Source: Aureimonas psammosilenae
GTDB taxonomy: Bacteria; Pseudomonadota; Alphaproteobacteria; Rhizobiales; Rhizobiaceae
Assembly: GCF_009176975.1 (NCBI RefSeq)
Contig: NZ_WEZG01000001.1
Span: 558,001-622,000 of the forward strand
Reading direction: 5' to 3'
DNA: 64,000 nucleotides
Shown here in pieces: positions 19,938 to 31,254 of the stretch. The position numbers and the translations under genes are program-made. The notes under the pieces are model-generated. The model saw only the letters and a program-made list of their open reading frames with translations. It searched no databases and was not told where the DNA came from. Numbering within the stretch: position 1 is the first letter of the stretch; every line of letters begins with the position of its first letter.

Positions 19938-20906
19938 TCACACGGCGGGGGCCGGCTGGCGCGCTTTCAGGAAATCGGCAAGCGCCGCGTCGGGCTCGTC
20001 GGGCAGGGTGATGCGGACGGAAACGAGAATGTCGCCGCGCCCGCCGGCCTTCGTGGTGAGCCCCTTGCCGCGAAGCCTTAAGGTTCGCCCGGTATTCGAC
20101 CAGGGCGCGAGCTTCAACGAAACGCGGCCGTCCAGCGTGTCCACCGGCAGGGTGCCGCCGAGAACGGCTGTGTCGAGCGGCACGGGCAGGTCGAGGATCA
20201 GGTCGCGGTCCTTCAGGCGAAAGCGCGGATGCTCGACGAATTCGATCGTCACCATCGCGTCGCCGGCTTCGCCGCCTGCGAAGGAGGCCGGCTGGCCTTG
20301 CCCGCGAAGGCGGATCGTCTGCCCGTCCTCGACGCCGGCCGGCAGGCGGATCGCCAGCCTTTTGCCGGACGGAAACACGGCCTCGACCTTGTCGTCGGAA
20401 ACCACGTCCTCCAGGCGCACCTTCAAGGTGGCGCGGATGTCCTCGCCCTTGGCCGAGCCGCTTCGCGCGGCGTTGAAGCCCGAACGCCGGCCGCCACCGC
20501 CGGCTGCGCCGGCACCGGCTCCTCGTCCGAAAGCCTGTTCGAAGAAATCCGCGAACGAGCTGTCCGACCCACCCGCACCGCCACCGCCCGCGGAGCGGAA
20601 ATCGAAACCGCCCGAACCACCGAAGGGATTGCCGCCGCCCCCGAACGGATTGCCACTGCTGCCCGAAAAGCCCTGGAACTTCGGCTTGCCTTCCCCGTCG
20701 ATCTCGCCGCGGTCGAATTCGCCGCGCTTGTCCTTGTCGCCTAAGATCTCGTAGGCCTGATTGGCCTCGTTGAAGCGCGCGCCGGCCTGGCTATCGCCCG
20801 GATTGGCGTCCGGGTGATATTTCTTGGCGAGCTTGCGGAAAGCGCTCTTGATGTCCTTTTCGCTGGCGGTCTTGGGCACGCCGAGAACGGCGTAGGGATC
20901 GCGCAT
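19938..20906 (-). CDS. DnaJ C-terminal domain protein (CbpA-like co-chaperone)
   Basis: A 322-residue type II J-protein. The J domain is at residues 1-68 with the HPD tripeptide in KKYHPDANPG; a Gly/Phe/Ser-rich linker (about 80-150) follows; the rest is the substrate-binding C-terminal domain. There are no zinc-finger cysteine repeats, so it is CbpA/DjlA-like rather than DnaJ proper. It would stimulate DnaK. It is the first gene of the leftward set with fabI, starting 88 bases before the fabI start. Confidence 0.9.
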   Translation of the reverse strand: MRDPYAVLGVPKTASEKDIKSAFRKLAKKYHPDANPGDSQAGARFNEANQAYEILGDKDKRGEFDRGEIDGEGKPKFQGFSGSSGNPFGGGGNPFGGSGGFDFRSAGGGGAGGSDSSFADFFEQAFGRGAGAGAAGGGGRRSGFNAARSGSAKGEDIRATLKVRLEDVVSDDKVEAVFPSGKRLAIRLPAGVEDGQTIRLRGQGQPASFAGGEAGDAMVTIEFVEHPRFRLKDRDLILDLPVPLDTAVLGGTLPVDTLDGRVSLKLAPWSNTGRTLRLRGKGLTTKAGGRGDILVSVRITLPDEPDAALADFLKARQPAPAV

Positions 20907-21035
20907 GGGCTCAACGTCCTAAAGATCGACAGAAGTGGCATCGGCGTTCGCGCCGCCGCTTCAGCGACCTCATATGGCGTCTTTATGCCGGCAATTGAAG
21001 AGCGGAAGGACGAGAGCGCCCTTATCGGCGACGGA

Positions 21036-21458
21036 TCAGCCGCCTTCGTTGAACTTCGTCAGCGTCCACTCGCCCTGGCCCTTGGTGCAGGCTTCGCCGT
21101 CGTAAAGCGCCACGCCGTCGTAGCGCTGGCGCGAGGTGCGGAACTGGCGGCAGATCATGTTGCCGGCGCGATGCTCCTCGATGACGCTGATCGCGCCGCT
21201 CGCGCCCGTATCGGCATTCGCCCAGGCGATGGGCTGCGCGTCGCCCCCGGTGATGTTGGCGGAGGAAACGGCGTTGCGCACCGTATTCTGGTCCGACTGG
21301 TCGACCGGGCTCGCGACAGCCGCTTGTTGCTGGGCGGGCGGGATCGAGTTGGTCGCGGTCTTGTCCAAGGCGTCTTCCAGCCCGCCGCCGGACACGACGC
21401 AGGCCGAAAGTGTGGATGCCGTCATCAGGGCGAAGAGCGCGGCTTTGTAAGTCTGCAT
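21036..21458 (-). CDS. RT0821/Lpp0805-type surface lipoprotein
   Basis: Encodes 140 residues with a lipoprotein leader: a hydrophobic stretch and lipobox LSAC with Cys20. The mature part has a short Gln/Ala-rich linker and a small C-terminal domain (MICRQFRTSRQRYDGVALYD, and CTKGQGEW) typical of the outer-membrane surface antigen family first noted in Rickettsia. It probably sits in the outer membrane facing the periplasm or surface. It is divergent from pdxH with 74 bases between starts. Confidence 0.82.
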   Translation of the reverse strand: MQTYKAALFALMTASTLSACVVSGGGLEDALDKTATNSIPPAQQQAAVASPVDQSDQNTVRNAVSSANITGGDAQPIAWANADTGASGAISVIEEHRAGNMICRQFRTSRQRYDGVALYDGEACTKGQGEWTLTKFNEGG

Positions 21459-21532
21459 CTCGGTCCTATGTCTCGCTGGCCCGAAGGTCGCGATGAGCGA
21501 TGGGCATCAGGTCGGCTCGGAGCCCATCCACT

Positions 21533-22153
21533 ATGACGAACGAAAGCTTAACTCTTGGTGAAACCCTCGCCGGCGAAGACCCTTTCGGGCTTTTCGCCGA
21601 TTGGCTGCGCGCAGCCGAGGCCTCGGAGATCAACGATCCGGGCGCGGTCGCCTTGGCGACGGTCGACGACGCTGGGCTTCCGGACGTCCGAATGGTGCTC
21701 CTGAAGGGCTTCGACGCTCGCGGTTTCGTTTTCTACACGAATTTCGAGAGCGCGAAAGGCAAGGAGATCCTGGCCAGCCGAAAAGCCGCCATGTGTTTCC
21801 ATTGGAAGACACTGCGCCGTCAGGTGCGGGTGCGCGGGCCCGTGGAGGTGGTCTCCGACGCCGAGGCTGACGCTTATTTCGCTTCGCGCCCGCGCGGCAG
21901 CCGCCTCGGCGCCTGGGCGTCCCGCCAGTCGCAGCCGATCGCAAGCCGGAAGGCCCTGATCGACGCGGTGGACGAGGTCGACCGGCAACATCCCGGCGAT
22001 ACCGTTCCCCGGCCCCCGCGCTGGTCCGGCTTCCGCATCCGCCCCGCCGAGATCGAGTTCTGGCAGGACGGCGAGTTCCGCCTCCACGACCGCATCCAGT
22101 ACAAAGGTGGCGAGGGCACGGGCGGCTGGGAGCGGACACGGCTGTCGCCGTGA
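21533..22153 (+). CDS. pdxH: Pyridoxamine 5'-phosphate oxidase
   Basis: A 206-residue FMN enzyme making pyridoxal 5'-phosphate from PNP/PMP. The start at 21533 ([12 protein letters not shown]) is supported by family length. Signatures: [34 protein letters not shown], and the C-terminal [14 protein letters not shown]. It is convergent with tldD, with a bidirectional hairpin between. Confidence 0.96.
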   Translation: MTNESLTLGETLAGEDPFGLFADWLRAAEASEINDPGAVALATVDDAGLPDVRMVLLKGFDARGFVFYTNFESAKGKEILASRKAAMCFHWKTLRRQVRVRGPVEVVSDAEADAYFASRPRGSRLGAWASRQSQPIASRKALIDAVDEVDRQHPGDTVPRPPRWSGFRIRPAEIEFWQDGEFRLHDRIQYKGGEGTGGWERTRLSP

Positions 22154-22166
22154 AGCTTTTCGCAAG

Positions 22167-22207
22167 AAGGCCTCGGCGCGCGAATTTCCAACGCGCCGAG
22201 TGGCCTT
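22167..22207. terminator. Bidirectional terminator between pdxH and tldD
   Basis: AAGGCC (22167-22172) and CGGCGCG (22174-22180) pair with CGCGCCG (22192-22198) and GGCCTT (22202-22207), a 13-bp stem with a small bulge and an 11-nt loop. Positioned between convergent stops, it can serve both strands. Confidence 0.65.
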
Positions 22208-22213
22208 GAGGCG

Positions 22214-23629
22214 TCAGGTCTCCGTGCCGCCGACGGTGATCTGGTCCATCCGCAGATGCGGCTGGCCGACGCCAACCGGCACGCTTTGGCCGGCCTTGCC
22301 GCACATGCCGATGCCGGTGTCGAGCTTCAAATCGTTGCCGATCATGGAAACGCGGTGCATCGCCTCCGGGCCGTTGCCGATCAGCATGGCGCCCTTCAAC
22401 GGCTCGCCGACCTTTCCGTCGCGGATGCGATAGGCTTCGGTGCAGCCGAACACGAACTTGCCGGAGGTGATGTCCACCTGCCCGCCGCCGAAGGACACGG
22501 CGTAGATGCCGTCCTTTACGGAGGCGATGATTTCTTCGGGCGTCTTGTCGCCGCCGAGCATCATCGTGTTGGTCATGCGCGGCATCGGCACATGGGCATA
22601 GGACTGCCGCCGGCCGTTGCCGGTGCCGGGCACTCCCATCAGCCGGGCGTTCTGCCGGTCCTGCATGTAGCCGACGAGCTTGCCGTCCTCGATCAGGGTG
22701 GTGCGGTTGGTGGGGCTGCCCTCGTCGTCGACCGTGAGCGACCCGCGCCGTCCCGCGATGGTGCCGTCATCTACTACCGTCACGCCCTTGGCGGCGACCT
22801 GCTGGCCCATCAGTCCGGCGAAAGCGGAAGTCTTCTTGCGGTTGAAGTCGCCTTCCAGACCATGGCCCACCGCCTCGTGCAGCATGACGCCCGGCCAGCC
22901 CGAGCCGAGCACGATGTCGAAGGCACCGGCGGGCGCGGGCACGGCTTCGAGGTTCACCTTGGCCTGACGCAGCGCTTCGTCCGCGACGCGCCGCCAGTTC
23001 TCTTCCACCAGAAACTCGCCGAAACCGGAGCGTCCGCCGGTGCCGAAGGAGCCCGTTTCCTGCCGGTCGCCGCGCCCGGCGACGACGGACACGTTGATGC
23101 GGACGAGCGGGCGCACGTCGCGCACCAGAATGCCGCCGGCGCGAAGGATTTCCACCGTCTGCCAGGACGAGGCGAGCGACACGGAAACCTGCCGGACTTC
23201 CCCGTCGTTCTCGCGAAGATACGCGTCGATCGCCTGAAGAAGCTTCACCTTCTCGGCGAAGCCGGGGGAGGGAATCGGGTTCTCTTCGCCGTAGAGCTTG
23301 GCGTTGGTGCCGCGCGGGGGCTCGGAATAGGTGCCGGAATGGCCGGCCTTCACCGCAACGACGGTTTCAACGGCGCGCTTCAGCGCGGCTTCCGACATCT
23401 CGCCGGAATGGGCATAGCCGACGACTTCACCGGCGACGGCGCGGAGACCGAAGCCCTGATCGACGTTGAAGCTGCCCGATTTCAGGCGGCCGTTGTCGAA
23501 AACGAGGCCTTCCGATTCGCGGTGCTCCAGAAAAAGCTCACCGTCGTCGGTGCCGGCGAGCGTGTCGCCGAGAATGGAATCGATCGCGGAGCGCGAAAGA
23601 TCGAAGCGCTCGATCAGCGATGCGGGCAT
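22214..23629 (-). CDS. tldD: Metalloprotease TldD
   Basis: A 471-residue TldD, partner of TldE/PmbA, a cytoplasmic Zn-protease that processes modified peptides and gyrase-targeting toxins in enterobacteria. The zinc motif HEAVGHGLEGDF is visible near residue 252, and the family C-terminal motif MCGKAGQSVPVGVGQP is intact. The start at 23629 (MPASLIERFDLS) gives the usual length. ialB lies upstream in the same direction, 67 bases away. Confidence 0.95.
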   Translation of the reverse strand: MPASLIERFDLSRSAIDSILGDTLAGTDDGELFLEHRESEGLVFDNGRLKSGSFNVDQGFGLRAVAGEVVGYAHSGEMSEAALKRAVETVVAVKAGHSGTYSEPPRGTNAKLYGEENPIPSPGFAEKVKLLQAIDAYLRENDGEVRQVSVSLASSWQTVEILRAGGILVRDVRPLVRINVSVVAGRGDRQETGSFGTGGRSGFGEFLVEENWRRVADEALRQAKVNLEAVPAPAGAFDIVLGSGWPGVMLHEAVGHGLEGDFNRKKTSAFAGLMGQQVAAKGVTVVDDGTIAGRRGSLTVDDEGSPTNRTTLIEDGKLVGYMQDRQNARLMGVPGTGNGRRQSYAHVPMPRMTNTMMLGGDKTPEEIIASVKDGIYAVSFGGGQVDITSGKFVFGCTEAYRIRDGKVGEPLKGAMLIGNGPEAMHRVSMIGNDLKLDTGIGMCGKAGQSVPVGVGQPHLRMDQITVGGTET

Positions 23630-23696
23630 GACGGTCTCCGGGTGGCGTTCACTGGGCCGGAGATAGGACTTCGCGAGCCGTTTGAGAATGAGCGCT

Positions 23697-24287
23697 CTAC
23701 GGAAGCGCCTTGAAGCCGTCGCCGAAGCCGTTGAGATCCACCGGAATGCCGATGCCTTGTTCGGGCGTCTGGAACACGATGAAGGTGGCGCTCTTGCCGC
23801 TCGACAGGGTGCTTAAGAGCTCGTCGGCCAGAATCACCTCGGCATAGCAGCCATCGGAAAAACAGCGCACGAACTGGGCGCGGCCGATGTCCTTGCCGTC
23901 GACATAAAGGCCGAGCCCGTTGGGCAGAAGAATGCCGAGCGGGGCGAGAATGCGCAGAATGCGCGCCTTGCCGTCGGCGGTCTTCAATGCCACGACCGAC
24001 AGGCCGATTTCCGGCCGATCCTCGGCCACGACGTTCTGGAGAAGCGCGCATTGGTCGCTGGCCGCGCCCGCCGGGCGGTCGCAAACGAGATTCCAGGCGC
24101 CGTGCTGCGACTTCACCGTGCCGGGCGTCGCGGTGGCCGGCGCCTGCGGCTGTGCCGGCGCGGGCGTTGCCGGAGAGGGGGCCGGGGCGGGCTGGGCAAG
24201 GGCCGACGGGGCCGTGACAGCCCCGATCATCCCTGCGAGCGCTGCCGCCGTCATGAGCCGTCCGAGGCGAACCACCATCTTTGTCAA
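23697..24287 (-). CDS. Invasion-associated locus B family protein
   Basis: A 196-residue exported protein: signal peptide 1-31 (ending SALA-QP), a Pro/Ala-rich linker (32-56), then the IalB domain (about 57-196) with KSQHGAWNLVCDRP, a Cys pair in DQCALLQ, and PLGILLPNGLGLYVDGK. In Bartonella IalB contributes to host-cell entry; in most Rhizobiales it is a periplasmic protein of unknown function, so virulence should not be inferred. It is divergent from the cox operon across 311 bases. Confidence 0.88.
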   Translation of the reverse strand: MTKMVVRLGRLMTAAALAGMIGAVTAPSALAQPAPAPSPATPAPAQPQAPATATPGTVKSQHGAWNLVCDRPAGAASDQCALLQNVVAEDRPEIGLSVVALKTADGKARILRILAPLGILLPNGLGLYVDGKDIGRAQFVRCFSDGCYAEVILADELLSTLSSGKSATFIVFQTPEQGIGIPVDLNGFGDGFKALP

Positions 24288-24598
24288 TCCGAATCAAGTA
24301 CCGCGGATGAGTCTGCCGCGAAGATGGAAAACGAAGCGTTAACGTGGCCCATATGGCACGGCGATGGCGACCTTCGCCACTCCCGCACCCGGTTTCCCCC
24401 TTTCGCGATCATGCCGCATGGCTCAAGCAGTTTGGAATTGTTGCAGATCGGGGCCATTCGTGGTTTGAACCTTGGCGGGGAGCCGAATAAAATCACGGGG
24501 AGGGTGACGGCTCGGATGTCGCAGTGCTTCAAGTGCAGGCGGCGTCTTCGGCCGTGTCGCGTGGCGGCAGGTCGGCACCCGCGAGAGGAGAAGGCTTC
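24288..24598 (+). promoter_or_regulatory. ialB/coxB divergent intergenic region with a sigma70-like promoter
   Basis: TTGAAC (24465-24470) and TAAAAT (24488-24493) are spaced by 17 bases and point toward coxB, leaving a leader of about 100 bases. The rest of the region shows no convincing ORF or long palindrome. The promoter call rests on hexamer match and spacing only. Confidence 0.5.
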
Positions 24599-27191
<2,593 letters not shown>

Positions 27192-27220
27192 TCGGGCGCT
27201 CGAGTCCGAACAATAGTCCC

Positions 27221-27240
27221 GGCCCCGCGCAAGCGGGGTC
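27221..27240 (+). promoter_or_regulatory. Short hairpin just before the ctaB start
   Basis: GGCCCCGC (27221-27228) pairs with GCGGGGTC (27233-27240, one G-T) around a 4-nt loop. It ends 6 bases before the ATG at 27247 and would bury the only GGGG-type ribosome site for that start, so it may limit translation or mark the 3' end of the coxBA message. Confidence 0.4.
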
Positions 27241-27246
27241 GACCGC

Positions 27247-28233
27247 ATGGAAGAAAAGCTCTTCCGAGCCGCGATCGAGGTCCGCTTGACGCTTGTTCAT
27301 ACCGAAATGTCCGCCTTCGCGACGGAGCGGAACATCAGCCTTGCCGAGCCGGGCGACTTCTTCGCTCTTCTGAAGCCGCGGGTGATGTCGCTCGTCGTCT
27401 TCACCGCGATCACCGGGCTCCTGATGTCCCCGGTCACGGTCAATCCGGCGCTCGGCTTCATCGCCATCCTGTCGATCGCGCTCGGCGCGGGCGCGGCCGG
27501 TGCGCTGAATATGTGGTACGATGCCGATATCGACGCCGTGATGAGCCGCACGGCCAAGCGCCCGGTGCCGGCCGGCCGCGTGACGCCGGAAGCCGCTCTC
27601 GCCTTCGGCACCGCCATGGCGTGCCTGTCCGTGATGCTTCTCGGCCTTGCCGTGAACTGGTTCGCCGCCGGGCTTCTGGCCTTCACCATCTTCTTCTATG
27701 CCGTGATCTACACGATGTGGCTGAAGCGCTGGACGCCGCAGAACATCGTGATCGGTGGTGCGGCGGGTGCTTTCCCGCCCATGGTCGGCTGGGCCGCCGC
27801 GACGGGTGGCGTGTCGGTCGAAAGCGTGACGCTCTTTCTCATCATCTTCCTTTGGACGCCGCCGCATTTCTGGGCGCTCGCCATGTTCAAGATGCGGGAC
27901 TACGGCGCGGCCGGCGTGCCCATGCTGCCGAACGTCGCGGGCGAGGCGGCGACGCGTTTCCAGATCCTCCTTTACTCCCTGATCCTCGTGCCGGTCGGCG
28001 TCGCCCCGAGCCTTCTCGGCTTCGCCGGGCCGATCTACGGCGCGGTCTCCGTGCTGCTTGGCGCGAACTTCCTGCGCCTTGCCTGGAAGACCTACCGCAT
28101 GGCCGACGGCGATCCGAAGATGCTGCCCGCGAGGAAGCTCTTCGGCTTCTCCATCCTTTATCTCTTCGCGCTCTTCGCGGTGCTTCTCGCCGGTGCGGTG
28201 GCGACGCGCCTCGGCTTCCCGGGCGTCGTTTGA
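27247..28233 (+). CDS. ctaB: Protoheme IX farnesyltransferase (heme O synthase)
   Basis: Encodes 328 residues from 27247, or 308 from the ATG at 27307; neither start has a clean ribosome site, and the family N-terminus is too variable to decide. The UbiA-fold membrane protein converts heme b to heme O, precursor of heme a. The Asp-rich motif [23 protein letters not shown] is complete, and [10 protein letters not shown] is the second site. It sits in the cox operon where expected. Confidence 0.94.
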   Translation: MEEKLFRAAIEVRLTLVHTEMSAFATERNISLAEPGDFFALLKPRVMSLVVFTAITGLLMSPVTVNPALGFIAILSIALGAGAAGALNMWYDADIDAVMSRTAKRPVPAGRVTPEAALAFGTAMACLSVMLLGLAVNWFAAGLLAFTIFFYAVIYTMWLKRWTPQNIVIGGAAGAFPPMVGWAAATGGVSVESVTLFLIIFLWTPPHFWALAMFKMRDYGAAGVPMLPNVAGEAATRFQILLYSLILVPVGVAPSLLGFAGPIYGAVSVLLGANFLRLAWKTYRMADGDPKMLPARKLFGFSILYLFALFAVLLAGAVATRLGFPGVV

Positions 28234-28235
28234 GA

Positions 28236-28367
28236 ATGGAAGATCGCGTTACGCTGACCCCGCAGGAGAAGGCCGCGAGGCGTCGCCGATCCGTGGCGAT
28301 CGGACTGTTTCTCGTCGGCCTCGTCGTGATCTTCTATGTCGTGACGATCGCCAAGCTGGGAGGGTGA
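28236..28367 (+). CDS. Small single-span membrane protein of the cox operon (CoxF-like)
   Basis: A 43-residue ORF (MEDRVTLTPQEKAARRRRSV) with a basic juxtamembrane patch and one hydrophobic helix (about 19-38). It starts 3 bases after ctaB and ends 4 bases before ctaG. Small proteins of this shape at this position are described as CoxF in Rhizobiales. It is too short for motif-based proof; position, coding frame and topology support it. Confidence 0.75.
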   Translation: MEDRVTLTPQEKAARRRRSVAIGLFLVGLVVIFYVVTIAKLGG

Positions 28368-28370
28368 GCG

Positions 28371-28991
28371 ATGACCGCTGACGATGCGAAGCCGTCTGCC
28401 AGCGAGGACAAGCGCCAGCAAGCGCGAGGCCGCACGATCGCCCTGTCCTGCGTCGCCTTCGTGTTCGGCATGGTGGGCATGGCCTATGCCTCCGTGCCCC
28501 TCTACGAAATGTTCTGCAACGCGACGGGCTATGGCGGCACCACCCAGCGCGCCGAAGCCGGACCCACTACCGTCAGCGAGCAGTCGATCAACGTTCGCTT
28601 CGATTCCAACGTCGAGAAGGGGCTGCCCTGGTCCTTCCAGCCGACCGAACGCCAGCTCCGCGTGAAACTCGGCGAAGTGCGCCAGACCGCCTACCGGGTG
28701 AAGAACCTGTCCGACAAGCCGATCACGGCCCGCGCCGATTACAACGTGACGCCCGAATCAGCCGGCGCCTTCTTCAACAAGATCGCCTGCTTCTGCTTCA
28801 ACGACCAGACGCTTCAGCCGGGCGAGGAGCAGTTGATGCCCGTGATCTTTTTCGTATCGCCCGACGCTCTGGACGCCGAGGACATGCGCGGACTGCCGAC
28901 CATCACCCTGTCCTATACGTTCTTCGGGGTGGATAAGCCGGCGTCTCCGGTGGCGGCGGGGGCCCGGAACGGAACACAAGCGAGTTTCTGA
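28371..28991 (+). CDS. ctaG: Cytochrome c oxidase assembly protein CtaG (Cox11)
   Basis: A 206-residue copper chaperone for CuB insertion into subunit I. One N-terminal membrane helix (about 22-44) is followed by a periplasmic domain with MFCNATGYGGTTQ (Cys49) and the Cu-binding ACFCFNDQTL near residue 139. The length and motifs are standard for Cox11. Confidence 0.95.
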   Translation: MTADDAKPSASEDKRQQARGRTIALSCVAFVFGMVGMAYASVPLYEMFCNATGYGGTTQRAEAGPTTVSEQSINVRFDSNVEKGLPWSFQPTERQLRVKLGEVRQTAYRVKNLSDKPITARADYNVTPESAGAFFNKIACFCFNDQTLQPGEEQLMPVIFFVSPDALDAEDMRGLPTITLSYTFFGVDKPASPVAAGARNGTQASF

Positions 28992-29098
28992 AAGACGCAA
29001 ACCTTTCCGCCGGCCCGCCATGGGCCTGCTGGAAGCGGGTTGCGGTCTCGTGTAGAACAGGTTGGGAGAGGGTTCGGGAAACCCTCGGGGAGTGGGAT

Positions 29099-29989
29099 AT
29101 GGCCGATACCAGCCACGCGCACGGCAAGCAGCACGACTATCACATCATCGATCCGAGCCCCTGGCCGTTTGTAGCGAGCCTTGGCGCGTTCATCATGATG
29201 TTCGGCGGGGTCGGCTGGATGCGCTTCCACCTCGACCAGCCGTTCAACTTCCTCGGCATGAATCTGGCGACGCCGTGGATCTTCTTTCTCGGCCTCGCGA
29301 TCGTGCTCTACACGATGTACGCCTGGTGGTCGGATACGATCCGCGAAGGGCAGGAGGGCGCGCATACGCCCGTCGTGTCCATGCACCTGCGCTACGGCAT
29401 GATCATGTTCATCGCCTCGGAGGTGATGTTCTTCGTCGCATGGTTCTGGGCCTTCTTCGACGCGAGCCTGTTTCCGGGCGAACTCGTGCAGGCCTCGCGC
29501 GCGCAGGTCCTGGGCGGCGTTTGGCCGCCGAAGGGCATCGAGGTTCTGGACCCCCTGCACCTGCCGCTCTTCGGAACGGTGACGCTGCTTCTATCCGGCA
29601 CCACGGTCACCTGGGCGCACCACGCCATGCTGGAAGACGACCGCCAGAGCCTGATCACGGGCCTCGCGCTGACCGTCGCGCTCGGGCTGATCTTCTCCTA
29701 CGTCCAGTATCACGAATATGCCCACGCCCCCTTCGAGTTCGCGGGCTCGATTTATGGCGCGACCTTCTTCATGGCGACGGGCTTCCACGGCGTCCACGTC
29801 ATCATCGGCACGATCTTCCTCGCCGTTTGTCTTCTGCGCGCCATTCGCGGCGGCTTCACCCCGCACAAGCATTTCGGCTTCGAGGCCGCGGCCTGGTACT
29901 GGCATTTCGTCGACGTCGTCTGGCTCTTCCTGTTCTTCGCCATCTATGTCTGGGGCGGCTGGGGCGGCACGATCCACGGCGCCGGCTGA
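29099..29989 (+). CDS. coxC: Cytochrome c oxidase subunit III
   Basis: A 296-residue, seven-helix subunit III. Recognisable parts are MRFHLDQPFNF, AWFWAFFDASLFPGE, TVTWAHHAMLEDDR and FHGVHVIIGT, all strongly conserved, with the final FVDVVWLFLF. It starts 107 bases after ctaG, the longest gap in the oxidase part of the operon. It stabilises subunit I and proton uptake. Confidence 0.97.
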   Translation: MADTSHAHGKQHDYHIIDPSPWPFVASLGAFIMMFGGVGWMRFHLDQPFNFLGMNLATPWIFFLGLAIVLYTMYAWWSDTIREGQEGAHTPVVSMHLRYGMIMFIASEVMFFVAWFWAFFDASLFPGELVQASRAQVLGGVWPPKGIEVLDPLHLPLFGTVTLLLSGTTVTWAHHAMLEDDRQSLITGLALTVALGLIFSYVQYHEYAHAPFEFAGSIYGATFFMATGFHGVHVIIGTIFLAVCLLRAIRGGFTPHKHFGFEAAAWYWHFVDVVWLFLFFAIYVWGGWGGTIHGAG

Positions 29990-30014
29990 CAGGCGGCTTT
30001 TTGATCCCTACATG

Positions 30015-30044
30015 AAGGGCGGCGTCGCGAGGCGCCGCCCTTTT
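30015..30044 (+). terminator. Intrinsic terminator after coxC
   Basis: A perfect 10-bp stem (AAGGGCGGCG at 30015-30024 with 30033-30042), an 8-nt loop and a T-rich tail (TTTTCCTTT). It splits the oxidase genes from the downstream DUF983-SURF1 set and is the strongest intrinsic terminator in the window. Confidence 0.8.
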
Positions 30045-30061
30045 CCTTTGAAGGGGAGTCC

Positions 30062-30442
30062 ATGACGGACCCGCAAGCCTCCTATCCCGACGTCGATCCT
30101 GGCCGCGCCGCCATGCGCGGGCGCTGCCCGCGCTGCGGGGAGGGGCCCTTGTTCGACGGCTTCCTGAAGTTGCGTCCGTCCTGTTCCCGTTGCGGCCTCG
30201 ACTACGCCTTCGCCGATGCGGGCGATGGCCCCGCCGCCTTCGTGGTCCTGATCGTCGGGGTCGTGGTGATCGGTTTGGCGCTTTGGGTCGAGATCAGCTT
30301 CTCCCCGCCGCTATGGGTCCACCTTCTCCTTTGGCTTCCCTTGAGCGTGATTCTCGTGCTTCCGCTAATGCGCCTTTTCAAAGGGCTCCTGATCGGGCTC
30401 CAATATCGCAACCGCGCCGCCGAGGGCCGCCTCGATGCTTGA
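30062..30442 (+). CDS. DUF983 family protein
   Basis: A 126-residue membrane protein. An N-terminal zinc-ribbon-like part (Cys22, Cys25, Cys41, Cys44 in two C-x2-C pairs) is followed by two hydrophobic helices (about 58-76 and 82-105). It has a strong ribosome site (AAGGGGAG). DUF983 genes lie in or next to aa3 oxidase operons in many alphaproteobacteria, and an oxidase-assembly role is inferred, not shown. Its stop overlaps the surf1 start. Confidence 0.9.
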   Translation: MTDPQASYPDVDPGRAAMRGRCPRCGEGPLFDGFLKLRPSCSRCGLDYAFADAGDGPAAFVVLIVGVVVIGLALWVEISFSPPLWVHLLLWLPLSVILVLPLMRLFKGLLIGLQYRNRAAEGRLDA

Positions 30443-31220
30443 TCGGACAGCGGCCATGCCCGTCCCCCGCCCGACGCGCCGCAAGGGGATCATCGCGCTC
30501 GTTCTCGGCCTCGTCGCCGTCGCGATCCTCTGCGCGCTCGGCACGTGGCAGGTCGAGCGCCTCCATTGGAAGCAGGCCATCATCGAGCGCATCGACGCGC
30601 GCATCCATGCCGCTCCTCAAACGGCGGACGCCATCGAGACGCAAGTGAAGGCGACGGGCGATGTCGAATATCTGCCGGTCACCGTGACGGGGCGCTTCCT
30701 CAACGGGGCGGAACGCTTCTTCTTGTCCACCTTCGAGGGCCAGTCCGGCTGGAACGTCCATGTTCCTATGGATATCGGCGGCAACCGCTTCGTGATCGTC
30801 AATCGCGGCTTCGTGCCCTACGAGTTGAAGGACCCGGCCAAGCGTCCGCAAAGCCAGATCGAGGGCGAGACGACGGTGACGGGCCTCGCGCGCGACGTCT
30901 ATGCCGAGAAGCCCTTCTTCATGATCCCGGACAACGATATCGGCCGAAACCAGTTCTTCTGGCGCTCGCTGCCCGACATCACAGCCGGCGCTGGCTTGCC
31001 GGCGGGAGCGAAGGTGCTCGACTTCGTGGTGGATGCGGGCGAAGGGCGTGCGCCCGGCGGCTGGCCGGCCGGCGGCACGACCGTCATCGACATTCCCAAC
31101 AACCACCTGCAATACGCCATCACATGGTATGGATTGGCACTCGTGCTGGCCGCCATGCTGGGTTATCAGGTTTATCGCGCCTGGCGCCCGGTCACCCCAT
31201 CGGGACCCGACGGCGCTTGA
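30435..31220 (+). CDS. SURF1 family cytochrome oxidase assembly protein
   Basis: Encodes 261 residues from an ATG at 30435 that overlaps DUF983 by 8 bases; an internal ATG at 30456 is a shorter choice. It has two membrane helices (about 20-38 and 228-246) flanking a periplasmic domain with [11 protein letters not shown] and VIVNRGFVP, both SURF1 signatures. SURF1 aids heme a insertion into subunit I. Confidence 0.93.
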   Translation: MLDRTAAMPVPRPTRRKGIIALVLGLVAVAILCALGTWQVERLHWKQAIIERIDARIHAAPQTADAIETQVKATGDVEYLPVTVTGRFLNGAERFFLSTFEGQSGWNVHVPMDIGGNRFVIVNRGFVPYELKDPAKRPQSQIEGETTVTGLARDVYAEKPFFMIPDNDIGRNQFFWRSLPDITAGAGLPAGAKVLDFVVDAGEGRAPGGWPAGGTTVIDIPNNHLQYAITWYGLALVLAAMLGYQVYRAWRPVTPSGPDGA

Positions 31221-31254
31221 TTTGCCCCCGCGACGAAGAGACGGACGCTTCGCT

